Below are positions 32,657 to 44,706 of a stretch of 64,000 bases of DNA, one piece after another. A program made the translations under genes and the position numbers. Origin of the DNA: Chytridium lagenaria (taxonomy: Eukaryota; Chytridiomycota; Chytridiomycetes; Chytridiales; Chytridiaceae); contig JAHLKC010000011.1 in assembly GCA_025449115.1 (NCBI GenBank), forward strand, positions 372,001-436,000. The letters run 5' to 3'. The notes beneath the pieces are model-generated. The model did not search any database. It was not told where the DNA came from and was given only the letters and a program-made list of their open reading frames with translations. How positions within the stretch are numbered: the first letter of the stretch is position 1; each line of letters opens with the position of its first letter.

Positions 32657-34572
32657 TCAAGGCACATGCGACAAATCTCCCTCAAACATATCCATCCCCC
32701 CATTCGAAATCCCCACACTCGCATCCAACTCTCTCATCTCTTTCATCGCCCGAATCTTTTGCGCACATGCCGTCTCCTTTGCCGGATCGGTGCTCTTGAC
32801 ATGTCGTTTCAACGCGTCCGCCCTCGCAAACGATTTGCTGCAGGCAGGACACATGAACGGTTTATCACCTCCGTGGAGTTTCTCGTGACGCTTCAAATCG
32901 TGCTTGCGGGGGAACGTATGCGTGCAGTACTGGCAGTGGTATGGGCGTTCACCCGTATGAGAGCGGTAGTGGGATTTCAGATTGTATGGACGGGTAAAGG
33001 CTAAAGAGAATTCAATTAACACTAGATAATCCAAGGAAGGTTTTAAAAAAAACAAAAACACTCACTTTTCAGACATTCGGGAAAGGGACATTGGTACAGC
33101 GTCGGCCTTCTACTGCTTCCCGTTGTCCCACCCGCACCGGCAGCGGCGGCGGCATGGGCGTTAGCAGTAGCCAAAGCAGCGGCAGCAGAGGCCGTGGTCG
33201 GATGAGCCGGCATATCCTCCCCAACCTCCACTCCAAGATGAGCGACCGACTTTGAAGATCGTCACCAGGCGTCGAAAGTCCGAAGCAGCGGGACTCGGAG
33301 CAGACGGGTAATCGACATTAGCTCCAAGTCCAGTGGGATGAAGGAGCGGGAAAAGAGGGGATCGGTTCATTTGCACATGTTGAAGTTGAGGTGTGGCGAG
33401 GTTGGCGCGAGGTGGATACGTTGAGGTGCTGGGTGTTGGGTTGCTGGTTAAATGTACCCATGGCTGCGGCGTTATTGAAAAAAGTGGCATGGCTTCGACA
33501 GAGGATGGGATGAGAGGGTATGGGACGTGACGGATGAGGGCACAAAAGAGGCTGGTCGAAAATAAATCTATGGCATTTAATTGGTTCACCGCTCGTTGTT
33601 GGCTGAGAAGAGTGTCGACAGCTCCAAAGCTCGAGGAAAGACCACCGGAGCGCCAAATGGCATTGCCGGCAACGACTGTCCGAAAGAGTTGGGGTCAAGG
33701 TCAACAGGCCCAGAGAAATTAAGGGGAGAGTTTAGGTCGAGATTCACCATCCCAAGCATAGCCTGAATCTGACTGTCGTCGAGACTGTTCATGACATTAA
33801 GAGAGCCAGGGGAGCTCAAAGGGACCTGCGGTAATTGGGCGTTTTGCACTAGATCCGAAAAAAGAAAGGCGTTCAAGGAGGGAGAGAGCTCTGGAGAAGG
33901 GTTTGGCGATTGATGGGGTGACTGGATGGCATGAATCATGGGAGAAGTCATTTGAAAGACGGAAAAGTTTGACATTGACCCTATGTATACAAAGTAAATA
34001 AATTAAAAAGAGAAGGTATGAGCATGTGTAAAGCGAAAAAAAAAAAGCATATGCCAATAAATGGACTTTTTAACGACAGTATGCCCATTCTTAAAACCTG
34101 TGTGTAAAGAAAAAGATTCAAAAGCAATGTTCTTACCAGCAGAAAGATATCCATCATCCGAACCCATGTCCGATTCAGCACCCAGACTAGACACTGACGT
34201 CTTTCTCTTGAACCTAGCAGTGGCGGCGCCAACAGGTTTCCAGAATCATCATTGGTTGCCAACGTGAGGAGATCCAGCAATGCTGCCATGGTCTGATCCA
34301 GCATCAGACAGCCCGTCCAGTTCTGACCCAGCATCCGACGCAGCATCCTCTGCCCTGAATCCATTCCACCCGCCACCCAATGAGCTTCCTGAATAGTTTG
34401 GCATAGGAGGAAAGTTCATGGGTAAGGAAGAGCCCATCAATGACGCAGGGGTGATGTGAAATAGTGGTGAGGAGGATAGCATGTTGTTAAAGTCTTGATT
34501 ACTCCCATGAGGAGTTGAGGATGTTCTTGAAGGATCATCAATCTTGATGACGGGAGTGCTTGGAGAGAACAT
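32657..34572 (-). CDS. Crz1-like C2H2 zinc-finger transcription factor
   Basis: Three C2H2 fingers at the C-terminus: LYQCPFPECLK joined by an intron to AFTRPYNLKSHYRSHTGE, then RPYHCQYCTHTFPRKHDLKRH and KPFMCPACSKSFARADALKRH. The FTRPYNLKSH finger and RKHDLKRH pair are typical of Crz1, the transcription factor that calcineurin dephosphorylates on calcium signals. The N-terminus starts MFSPSTPVIKID at 34572; PVIKID fits the PxIxIT calcineurin-docking pattern. Between lie Ser/Pro-, Asp- and Gln-rich regions with repeated SP sites, an Ala-rich run, and RFKRKTSVSSLG, a basic segment that could be a nuclear signal. Introns occur near 34003-34131 and between 33065 and 33004. Frame breaks are seen near 34245 and 33590. 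Confidence 0.8.
34537..34554 (-). other. PxIxIT-like calcineurin docking motif
   Basis: Encodes PVIKID at residues 7-12 of the Crz1-like protein. PxIxIT allows several residues at the last position, including Asp; the match is to the consensus only. Confidence 0.5.
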
Positions 34573-35157
34573 TTCACTCTTTTATGTCTTGTCCGAAGTT
34601 GGATTGTTTCTATTCTATGTATGTATGTGCAAGATGGTTGCAGTGTAGGTAGTCTCGCAGTGAGGTGAGTGAGGTGAGTGAAGTGAAGTGAGTGTAGTGA
34701 AGTAAAGTGAAGTGAATGTTGTGGTGTTGAATGGGAATAGGATATCAGGTATAGTTGGTGGTTGATGTGAATGAATGAATAGAGTAGTGTGTGGTGATGA
34801 AGAGTATGTAGTAAATATAATATTTACTTGAAAATCAACTGGTAGAACTGGTAGGTATAGGTGTATAGGTACCTATTTGGTACTACCTATCAGGTATATT
34901 GAGGCAACCAAGTATTTAATTAATTAATTAAATATTAAATAATTCATTAAAAATAAGGGGACAAACAGGATAATATAATAGAGAGAGAGGGGGTTGAATT
35001 AAATAAATATTTTGTTTTATTTAATTCAATCTTGGATTTGTGTAACAAGAGTACATGGCAAGGCAAAACATCCACATCATCATCATCATCATCCCTCAGT
35101 ATATATTACATATGTATATAAAATATTATTATTGTTATTATTATTATTATTTATTTA
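34573..35157. other. Intergenic; Crz1-like promoter with repeats
   Basis: Contains GTGAG/GTGAAG purine repeats (34660-34719), an ATAGGTACCTAT palindrome near 34865-34880, an ATTTA/TTAAT tract (34915-34950), a CAT run (35072-35092) and a TTA run (35125-35158). No gene. Confidence 0.6.
34660..34719. repeat. GTGAG/GTGAAG purine-rich repeat
   Basis: Imperfect repeats of AGGTGAGTG and AGTGAAGTG about 90-150 bases upstream of the Crz1-like start. One strand is almost pure purine plus T. Confidence 0.8.
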
Positions 35158-37434
35158 TCACCTTCCAAACAAGAGTCTAACCACTTCAAGGTGTCCATTA
35201 GCTGCTGCCTTCTTCATTGCAAACCGGTGTTCAGCCGTGGGATCACATCTCCCATCGTCTAGCAACAACTTTACAACCTCTGTAAACCCATATCTACAAG
35301 CCATCTTTATCGCATAATTCGCACACGCCGCTGGATCACACGCATCCCTCGCCATCTCCAAAAACACCCTCACAACTCCAGCGTGTCCCTTGGCCGCCGC
35401 CTGTCTCAACCCTTCACTGTTCATCGCACCAGGATCAATCCTCTTTCCAACAGCCATCAAGGATTCCGCTTCTGTGCTTGCCAATGCTCTAAAAGACACT
35501 GAACAACCGCGTCGTGACCATTCTGGCTGCGCACGGAGGGGAAGTCATTTGACACGTTGGCCGTGCATCGACCCGTATCTAGAAGCAACTTTACAATCGA
35601 CGCGTGTCCGTGTTCGGCCGCCTTGCGCAATGCGAAATCTCGATCTGCAGCTGGATCCACCACCCTGAAACGACGACGACGACGACTTGTACCATCTGTC
35701 CCATTATCATCCACCATTGGCATCTCGTCACTGCAATATTCAAGAAGCATCTTAACCACCTCCTCATGTCCATTTCGAGACGCCAACCGAAGCGCGTAAT
35801 TATCAGAACACCAGGATCCACAGGTCCTCTTCCATCATCATCATCATCATCATCATGATCATTAACCCCCAACCCATCCCTCTTGCCCTCCTCCTCCACC
35901 ACTCCACCCCTACTCTGATCTCCCAAATCCTCCTCCATCCTCCGATCCCCCGGATACCTCAACAACATCCCCACCACCTCCCCAAACCCCCTCTCTGCCG
36001 CCCTCTCAACGCAAGACCAATTCCTCCCCGCGGTCTCGCCCGTCCCGTCCCCAACAACACCCTCACCACCCCCACATAACCCCCGCAGCCGCACTCGCCA
36101 CCGCCTCCCCGTCCCTCGCCCCCGGCTCCACACCCCCCTCAATCAAAACCCTCACAACCCCTTCATGTCCCTTCGCCGCCGCCATCCTCAACGCCACACT
36201 CTCCTCCACCCCAACATCAAACCCATACTCCATCAACAACCCCACAATCTCCTTCCGTCCTCTCGCCGCCGCCCCTTCCACAGCATCCGCAACACCACCA
36301 TCCCCAACTAAACCACAAAGCGGTGGCAACCGTCCTCGTAACACCCTCATCGCCTCAAACCCCTCCATCCATCTCCCGACGTCATCACATCAGGCGTCCA
36401 AGGTCTTTTATGACGATCCCGGCATCTCGCATGATCGCAATCCCCACACCCAGGAAACGCATAAAGCATCGCCGAAAACACCCTAACATGACCCCTAAAC
36501 TCGCCGCAGAAAACACCAACGACGTCAACGCCACAACTCCTGAGTTGTTTTCCGTCCACTACATAGCACCATTGTAAACACCTCCAACACTGTCGTCACG
36601 GCTCCATGAAACGCTGCAACATGCAACGCCTTGTCAAGCACCGTGTTTAAAAACGGATAAAACGTCGTCAGTGTCCTTTCATCCACCTCCATCTTTGTGT
36701 AAACCATTGCATCCCGTGACGCCAACCCAACAAGCTTTCTCAACGTTTTCACATTCCCCACTGACGCGACCCACTGTATTGCAAAAAAAATCATCCAACG
36801 ATAGATCGACTTTAGCAGCGTCAACAGCTACCGTTAAAGCCGCCATGATCTTTGAAATATATTTCGTCGTCCATCATCCTCTTCAACTATATCATTTGTC
36901 GGGAGGATCTTTTTATACGCAAGATCATGCATACGGGTGAACCACGTCTCAGCGTCCGCGGTAGTGGGATCCGGGAGGACTCTACAACATTCCTCATCAT
37001 CGTCATCTCGTTCACAGAAATCAAGATCACACAAATCCATATCAGTCTCCCTCCTCCTCATCTTATTTCGTTGTCGTCGATGACGTTGTTGGATATACAA
37101 GTCCTGAAATCCAGGCATCACCATCCCCAACGTTGTTGCAGTGAACCCCCTCATTACAATCAACGCCGATAAGTAATCTGTCCAAGCATCCTCCATTGTA
37201 AATGGACCAGAGGATCATCTGGGATAACTTGGTCGGGATCTTGGATTCCTGAAAGAGGTGGCGCAGAATAAGTCATCACTATCCTTCAAGGTTCTCTTTG
37301 GCAAAGAGAAACCCGGGGAACATGTAGCGGACCCTTGTTTCTCTACATAGGTTGCGGAGGGATACCACTGTATGGGGGTGTAGAAGAACGGCAACGTGTC
37401 GGGCGAGTTCGATGGGTAATGACACGAAGGTCAT
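35158..37434 (-). CDS. F-box-like and ankyrin-repeat protein
   Basis: At 37434 an ATG opens MTFVSLPIELARHVAVLL, followed by LHPHTVVSLRNLCRETR, an F-box-like helix pair. After a frame break comes MEDAWTDYLSALIV and a Glu/Asp-rich segment, then ankyrin-type units: LHVAAFHGAVTTVLEV, AAARGRKEIVGLLMEYGFD, RMAAAKGHEGVVRVLIEGG, ALRKAAEHGHASIVKLLLDTG, AIKMACRYGFTEVVKLLLDD, AMKKAAANGHLEVVRLL. Six or more repeats are visible. Proteins with this pair of domains usually act as substrate adaptors of SCF ubiquitin ligases; that is inference. Several units sit in different frames, so repeat number and exon limits are uncertain. An Asp-rich linker is encoded by a CAT run at 35836-35856. Confidence 0.75.
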
Positions 37435-37694
37435 TTGGTTTTCGTTGATGAGATTGTGATTTCAAGATTTCGTAGTTCACGTTTCATTTTCTATTCAAAT
37501 TGAATATTGATCAAATTGACCGTAAATGTATAAGTAAATACGGCATACATTGGACTCGAAGCCTAAATCCCTCCACTTCATTCCTCGTTACCTCCCACCA
37601 TCATCTTTTCTCAACAACTAACTACGTTCACAACTCCACACCCAAGTTTTCAATAAAAACAACAACATCTACATCATTACACCATCTATATCAT

Positions 37695-38583
37695 TCATCT
37701 CTGTTGATCAGGTAACCACACACCCACCCCTTCCCATCCTCTACTCCAATCCCATCCAGGCACCCAAAATGCATGCGATCCAGTCCGTTTTCTATCCGGG
37801 TATTTCACAGACTCCCCCGTCGCAATCGCATACACATCTCGAACACCACCCATACACATCCCAGTGACCGTCCCAAAAATCAGCGCGTACCGGATGTATG
37901 AACTTGAAAGCCGCACTAAAGAAAAGAAAGAGAATAAAGAAAAATCAATATGCAGTAAAATAATCGGCTTCAATACCAAAACAAAACAAAAACAAACTGT
38001 ATCATCGAAAAACGGCATTCAAGAAGAAAGAAATAACATAAACAGAGTCATCAACTCACTTCCAAGCGAATACAACGACGCCGTCGTCAACCCCGCAACC
38101 CCCGAACAAACCCAACTCTCCACCCCCATCATCCCCTCAACCCCCGTCTCAACCGTACAAAACACCCCCGCAATCCCCGCAAACCTCCCCGCATACTTCA
38201 ACCCCTCAACACCAGCCCGATGAATCACCTCATCCCTCTTCTGTTTATGATACATATACCACCCCCAACACTTTTCGGCAACCGATGCGCATTCTCCGCT
38301 AAAAACTGTAACCCCCGTTCCTTCCCGCCGCATACCCACCCGTCACCCCCCCAACTACAGCGATCCCGGCTACCGTTTGAGAGGTGAAGCCGAGACCCGC
38401 GGGGAGACGGTTCAACGCTTCTTGACGGGATTTGGGTTGGTAGGTGGTGAGGAAGGTGAAGACGTTGTTGGCCGTGTCGAGGGTTTGGGTGGCGTATTCG
38501 AGGGCTTGTTGGGGGATGCTGAGTTCAGGGTGGGAGGATGGTGGTGGTGGTGGTGATGTTGACGTTGCATGGGGATCCGACAT
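37695..38583 (-). CDS. Possible Tim17-family-like membrane protein
   Basis: The start at 38583 gives MSDPHATSTSPPPPP, then a helix QALEYATQTLDTANNVFTFL and LPAGLGFTSQTVAGIAVVGG plus GGYAAGR, a Gly-rich hydrophobic segment. A second exon region has EVIHRAGVEGLKYAGRFAGI and GVFCTVETGVEG, then SWVCSGVAGLTTASLYSLGS; after an intron SYIRYALIFGTVTGMCMGG follows. Glycine-spaced helices with an acidic E-x-x-x-E turn and a second Gly-rich helix recall Tim17/22/23 or complex-I assembly proteins of the mitochondrial inner membrane. The match is to general pattern only. Frame breaks are near 38330 (between the two halves). Ends at 37695. Confidence 0.45.
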
Positions 38584-38780
38584 TTTTTTCTTTTCAAAGA
38601 TTCATATCAACAAAAAAAACTATAATAGTAAAAAACGTGCGAGTTTTGCCTTATGGACAACACAGCGTCCCTTTTTTTTTATCAAAGGGCAACCTTCAAT
38701 ATATATATATTTGAGTCTCCAAAAAAAAAAGGCGTCCCCATCCATCCATCACTCCCGAGGGCTCCAGCAAACGCTTACAT

Positions 38781-39457
38781 CTACTGAGAGTAGCTCCAGA
38801 CGCTATAAATAACGAGTTAAAAAAAAACCCCCTCCTACTCGTCCATCAACATCCAAAAAAAACACTCACTTTTTAAGGTACCCCTCCTGAGTCGCCAAAC
38901 GGTTCAAAGAATCATCCGACTCCCCCAACGACCTCACAAACCCAGACAAGCGTAAGCCCTGCTTTGACCAGTGTAGGTTCCGTTCGCACTGACTTCACCC
39001 ACGTTAATCTGAACCGCAGCGTGGTCCTTGGCCGTGATGAGACGGCCAGTCGCGGAGCTGTAAAGTCATGGAGTTTTAGATTTGAGGGGGATGGAATCAT
39101 GTCCAGAAATCTTTCAGGCACAAAAAGGGGTGATCCATGCAGACATTCCGTAATGTATCCTGATGCTTCCATGTTCTTCTTTCAGTACGCCAAATTCCTT
39201 CCGATGACATCCAGCAATCCATACCCTCTCCACATCATCTCATCCATTCATTGAAACCCTCATCGTAAAAGATCCAACATACCACTTCCTAGGGATGTAA
39301 AGGTCAACAATCTACAAATAAAAAAAATCAATAATTAGTATTCAAACTCAAAGTCCTCAATTCAAGCATAGCTTCCCGCCCTTCTTTCGCCATAAAAAAA
39401 ACCAAAAACGACACCTCTCCCTCCATCAACTCTCACCTGTCCCTTGTCGTTCTCCAT
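38781..39457 (-). CDS. RPS21: 40S ribosomal protein eS21 (RPS21)
   Basis: Small ribosomal subunit protein. Four exons: 39437-39457 (MENDKGQ), 39283-39311 (IVDLYIPRK and part of Cys), 38870-39057 ([20 protein letters not shown], then [10 protein letters not shown] and [20 protein letters not shown]), and 38781-38802 (NVWSYSQ and stop). The order and length match eS21, about 87 residues. The third exon is one base short of frame: after YA the sequence near 38946-38951 needs one extra base to reach [12 protein letters not shown]. Since this is normally a single essential gene, the defect is most likely a lost base in the assembly, and it calibrates the other breaks here. Confidence 0.95.
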
Positions 39458-39569
39458 GTTGGGCTTTAGGAAAGAAAAAAACGGCGAGAGGGGAAAAGAA
39501 AGAGTCTGTGTGTAACCCTAATTTTATTTAAATATTTGCGTCCCCGTCAAACTCCAAAGTCGTCGCCTT

Positions 39570-42500
39570 TTACTTGATAAACAAATCACACATCTTCACA
39601 GTCGTTTTCACCGCATTCGAATGTCCCTCACTAAACCTAAACCGTATCCCAACGCTCTCCTTTACATGTTCTAAAACAACAAAAGAAAAAAGGTCAACGA
39701 AAACAAAACAAAAAAGCTAAATCGTCAAAACTCACCATCCACCACAGCTTGCACAATCCGTCTTCCAAAGAAATCCTTTGGTATCAATTTCGGGATGACC
39801 AGCGGTTTAGTTGGCACGGGGAGTCCATCCATGCCTGCGGGTTTGCTGAATTGCGAAGAAGGTTGGGAGGATGAGGAGGGGACGGTGTTGGTGATAGGTT
39901 TGAGTGTGGTTTGGCGAGCGGCTTGGGCGATTTTGAGTCGTGGCTCTTCGTACCGACGGATGTTTTCGAGAGCAATCTGATGGACGTAAGTACAGGAGTT
40001 ATGACGGGTAAAAAGGTATGCAGAAGTATAGACCCAATTGGCGCGAACACGGAACGCAAGCATGTGATTTTTTTTTTTTTAAAAAGAATTCAAATAATAT
40101 TAAAGGACCAACATACCTCCTTTGCAATCAATTGCCGGACAGGGAACATAATTTGCAGGTTCTGCACACTCGTTGTCTCGGTTTCCTCAAATTTACTAAT
40201 CTTATCTATAGGCCTGAAAAAAAAAAAAGGAAAATAGAAAGGGAAACAGTCAGGTACAGTCTTTGTTTCAAAAAAAAAGTAAAGAAAAGAAGAGAAAAAA
40301 AAGCTAAAAAGACTTACGGCTCAAACTTAAACACAAACAATCCACTCTCAAGACGATCTTGCACGAACCGAATCCCAAACGAAACCATAAGATGCACGAT
40401 CCGCTGAAACATGTTCTTTTCATGCGGTCTCATCGTTTGAATGTTCACCTAAATAAAAATTCATCAGCCCATCATTCCATTCGAGATTCAGTCTTACCGC
40501 ATAAAAATTGGGCGTAACAATATGTATAAGAGGAGGTAACAATTCCATCACCATCCGACTCCGCTGACCCCACCACAACCTCGTCAAAGGCCCCAACCCC
40601 TTAATCGTACTCTCAACTACCCCCTCCGAGGCTCTGGTCGCAATAAAACACTGCGAAATAATTAAACCACAGTGACATAGAATAACATTACCTCATGATC
40701 ACTTTTCGGATAGTCCACAGGCTGTCGTCCAACCTTTGCAAACAGATAATGGAACGCTATAATTGGGAAAGGCTGATATTGGGACCCGCCTGCACGCGAT
40801 GACGAGACATCCCAGGAGACAAGCCAGTCAACTGCCTTTTCAATTTTGGAGGCGCTTGCTCCTTGGTTCATGGGATCGATGCCGTTAAGCTTTGTGTAAT
40901 TTTCAAAACACCCTGTTACGCATTAAATACAAATTAACAGATATTGTTCACCTTGTAAAAGACGCTCTTCCTCTCCGCAAGCATCGATCAAAGCCAGGAG
41001 GGTCTTAAAGTGATACCCTATGATGAATGCATGAATAAAACAATTTCGTCAACAGGAAATAAAGGAAAAATCACCCACGGGACGGATCACTCCCACTCTG
41101 CACCCCCCTCCCCCCCAAATGTTTAAAAGTTTTCGCATTCGGTAATGTAAACACCGCCTCCCAAATTCTAAATAACCCTCTCGACATATCCTTGAATCCC
41201 ACATTCGCGCCCGCCAACATCTCATACGACAGCACGTGACTCCTGCTCCTGAAAAACTGGAGCGTGTTCAACGAGCTTCGAATGTCACCGTCTGTCATTT
41301 CGCAGAGTGCCATGAGGGTGCGGAGGTCAACGGTGAGGCCTTCCCATTTGCAAATCTCGGAGAGACGGTTAGCGAGGATGCGAAAGGGTGGTGTTTTGAA
41401 TTGGATGATGCGGGAGACGGCGCGGAGTGGGCGAAGGACAGGGGAGAACCTGTGAATCGTAACATTAGAAAAGCGTAAACGTATTTATATCTCACCCGTC
41501 GTTGCAAATGCAAATAATGGGTGTGGTAAGTATCCTCTTACTCTTCTTTTTTCGTGTAGAGCCTTTGCAATGTATTAGCGTCTCTTATTTATTAAAAAAG
41601 CTCACCTTCCGCTACGGGGTCATCGCCTTCCTTATCAGTCTCTTCCTTCTTCTTCACTGTGGAATGACTCAACTCCACCAAAAACTTGATGATGCTCTGA
41701 ATCGCAAAGAAATACCATGTTAAAAAAAACAGTGACAAAGGAAATGACCCTACATTCTCTCCTCCGGCAGCACCATCAATCTCATCAATAATAATAAGAT
41801 TCGGCCTACCCGTTCTGATGCACTTGGATTCCAAAGAATGTGTAATCTTCGCAAGCACAGTCTCACCAGACCGATCATCGCTAAATTTTTCGTCAAAACC
41901 CATGACTTTGTATAATTAACCTTGCGTTGACTTCAATCACATTATATCCTGCATGCTTTGCAACAACATGAGCAAGTGTTGTTTTACCCAACCCAGCTGG
42001 TCCAGCCAGCAAAAGAAGTTTAAATTCGGGGCGTCTAAGTGGGTCTGGGTTCTATTTCAAACATAAATAAATACAAGAAGAGTGAATAATACCTCTTTCA
42101 TGATGTTTGTGAGGTAAGGCGCTTCTCTGTATACGACTTCGCCCTTATGGCTCTTTTTCTTGAACACGCAAAAATCCCAATGCTTGACCCATGACAAGAC
42201 TTCTCTATTTACCCTCTGAGGAAATTACAGTCAAGTTGATATTATTACAGCGATCAGGTCCTATCCAAGTACAATAATATCAGGAAAATGACCTACCTCA
42301 TCACCCACTAAATCAATATACATTTTTGGCGAATACTTGTCGACCCAAAGCGACGGACTACCAGGATGAGCCGCAACCTCCTGCCCCGCCCCCATATCTG
42401 AATCCTGAAACACCGTCCCGAACCGACTCAACCTTTCCCTGGTAAAATCCAAAGCCGAACGTTCCTCCGCCGCCTTTAATCTCTCTGCCTCAACCTGTCT

Positions 42501-43988
42501 CATCATTACATGAATATTCATCTCCAACAGATCCTTCCTTAATCCATTTCTGTGATAAAGAATTTCTTGCTCCCTATGAGCAGGTTTCCCTCTTAACGCG
42601 AAATATAATCTCGTCCCTGATGAAGTGTGACCCGTAAGGTATAGCGATGTGGTGGGCATAATAGTGTAATCCTTTTCCTGAATTTCCACCTTCTTTATCA
42701 TCTTCTTGATTTCTGAATGCATTTGAACGGATTTCTTAAGGTCGTCTACTTTTTTCCGCATCTCACGTTCAGTGGCACTACGGCTAGCTGTTTCACGCCG
42801 GTTTGACTGGGTCGGTTGCGATGTTTTCGGGTCGGAGATGTTGTCAAATAGACGTTTTCGAGATTGAGAGGTTGGAGACGACCGACGATTTTCCTCATCA
42901 TCATCTGATAGAAGAGCTTCTAGCAACTCTTGTGTGCCGTCCTCACTCACAGCTGTGAGACGTTGCGTGTCAATTTCAGCATCTTCGGGAGGGTAAGGTG
43001 TTCCATTAAGCTATCGTGTTCTGGTTGCGTTGCAGGGCGTTTCCCCAATTTGTTCTGGCGTCGGCGGATAAGGGTGTCGGGAGGATCTTCTTCATCACTT
43101 GAAGACGCTAGTGTTAAAAAGCTTGCGGCGGTCTGTCCCGACTTTGCATCCTGGGATTGAAGACCATAGGATTTGGATATTCTGGGTCGCTTTGAGACGG
43201 GACTTCTTAAACCAAGATGTTGTTTTACTTTGGCATGGGGCCTGATTTCGTCCTCATCTTCGGAAAACAGGGGCTCTTCGTCAACGTCCATGCTGTCTTG
43301 ATGATCCTGTTCGAGACTTCTCACTTTATGTGTTTCCCGATTTAACGCTTGACTCAGTGCTAATAGACGATCCGGATCAGCCATTTCCATGTAAGAGCGA
43401 CTTAAAGCTGCTGGCCGAACGAGACTTGGTGATTTTGGGGGCCTTGTGGGGGTTGGTTGGCGACGACGAAGCGAATCCGCTGACAGTCCGACCTTCATCA
43501 CCCTCGTACGGAAGGTTTGCAGGAGACATGCTAGAGAAGCTTGACTTTTTGTTCACAATATTCCAGTCACTTGGTATAGGTGTGGGCTGATCGCAACGGA
43601 ACAAAGGGGAGGTGCATGCCATGGGGGATGAAGAGTATCCCTGACCCCATTTCGCATTGACGGCTTTTTTAGGATGGGAAGGTCTATCAGCCGCTGTTCC
43701 TGCTGGACTGGAGGAGCGTGTTTCGTTCATGTCTTGTCCTTGGTCTGGTTGGTGATCGAACATGGCGTCGTTGCGTTGGGGTTGGTGGGGTTTACTTTCA
43801 AAGATCTCTTTGTTGGGGTTAGGTCTTTGCCGAAGATTGAGCAGTTTACCTGTGACGTCTTGTTCAGTCTCTCGAGCGTATTCTTCCTCCATAGCCCGCA
43901 TTGCCTCAAGTTCATCGTCATCGTAAGGATCTCGACCGTATTCTTCCTCCATGGCCCGCATGGCTTCAACCTCATCGAAGTCGGACAT
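39570..43988 (-). CDS. CTF18: Ctf18 (CHTF18), alternative clamp-loader large subunit
   Basis: Ctf18 replaces Rfc1 in the RFC complex that loads PCNA for leading-strand synthesis and cohesion. Order of motifs: an acidic N-terminus starting [28 protein letters not shown], Walker [21 protein letters not shown] (about 41960-42020), Walker [17 protein letters not shown], sensor-region [18 protein letters not shown], and the C-terminal PKDFFGR that binds Ctf8 and Dcc1. The stop is TAA at 39570-39572. The N-terminus contains a duplicated [10 protein letters not shown] unit. Introns are frequent. A frame break lies at about 42950 between the disordered N-terminal half and [10 protein letters not shown] region, and others are likely downstream. 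The start ATG at 43988 is preceded by an open frame to 44027 without support. Confidence 0.9.
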
Positions 43989-43991
43989 GGA
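43872..43991. repeat. Tandem 60-base duplication in CTF18
   Basis: Two adjacent 60-base units with shared CGTATTCTTCCTCCAT and CCCGCAT segments. In the protein this duplicates [10 protein letters not shown] with period 20 residues, leaving reading frame intact. Confidence 0.85.
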
Positions 43992-44706
43992 CAACTGGAC
44001 TACTTGACAATTTGCAAGAAACAACAAGAGAGCGACAAAATAAAATGAAACGAAGTGGATGAATAATCATCGCCCGCTCAAAGACACAAAAACTCATACA
44101 TATAGTCAGTCAGCCAGTCCGTCAGCCAGTCAGCGACTCAGCGTTCGGGGTGGGAATATGTAAAGCCGATGGATTAAAACATTTCAGATAGTCGGATAAT
44201 AATACGACGGGTGGGTGGGATGGACGGATAGACGGACGAACGAGGATGTTGAGCGTATACAAAAATCATGTAAGTATTAACGGAAATAAGTAAGCAAACC
44301 AATTAATATTAAAATTACAAAGTGTACTTACTGAAAAGCGAAATAAATTAAGGGGAAATAAAAGAAATGAGCATAAAATAAAAAGATCAAGCTGATCTGT
44401 ACTAATCTCTTCAAACTTTCTTGGGGATATGATCCGCCTAGACCATCCTCCCAGACGCGGGAATGAGATACAAAGTAACTAATTACAACATCTAATTTTT
44501 CAGTATACAAACCACGCTCTAGATGCTGGTAGTATTAGCAAAGACGGCAAAAGTGATTAATGTTATGTCTAAATACAGCCGCTGCTTCTGCTGTCGCATA
44601 TTTCAAGGTCGTCGGTAGTAGCTGGAGGTATAAATGAAACTCCTATAATGCACAACCCTTCATACCATAATGTTAAAGTGTCTGAGTATTAATCGGAATG
44701 CGTTTA
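43989..44706. other. Intergenic; CTF18 upstream region
   Basis: Contains CAGTCAGCC repeats (44103-44140) and part of a dispersed repeat also present at 60098-60210. A GATGGAC/GACGGAC run occurs near 44220-44240. No gene seen. Confidence 0.6.
44011..44110. repeat. Dispersed repeat, copy A
   Basis: Shares ATTTGCAAGAAACAAC, AGAGCGACA, AAATAAAATGA, TGGATGAATAATCAT and an ACTCATACAT-like end, in the same order and spacing class, with 60098-60210. The second copy has an extra 20 or so bases in the middle. Confidence 0.65.
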
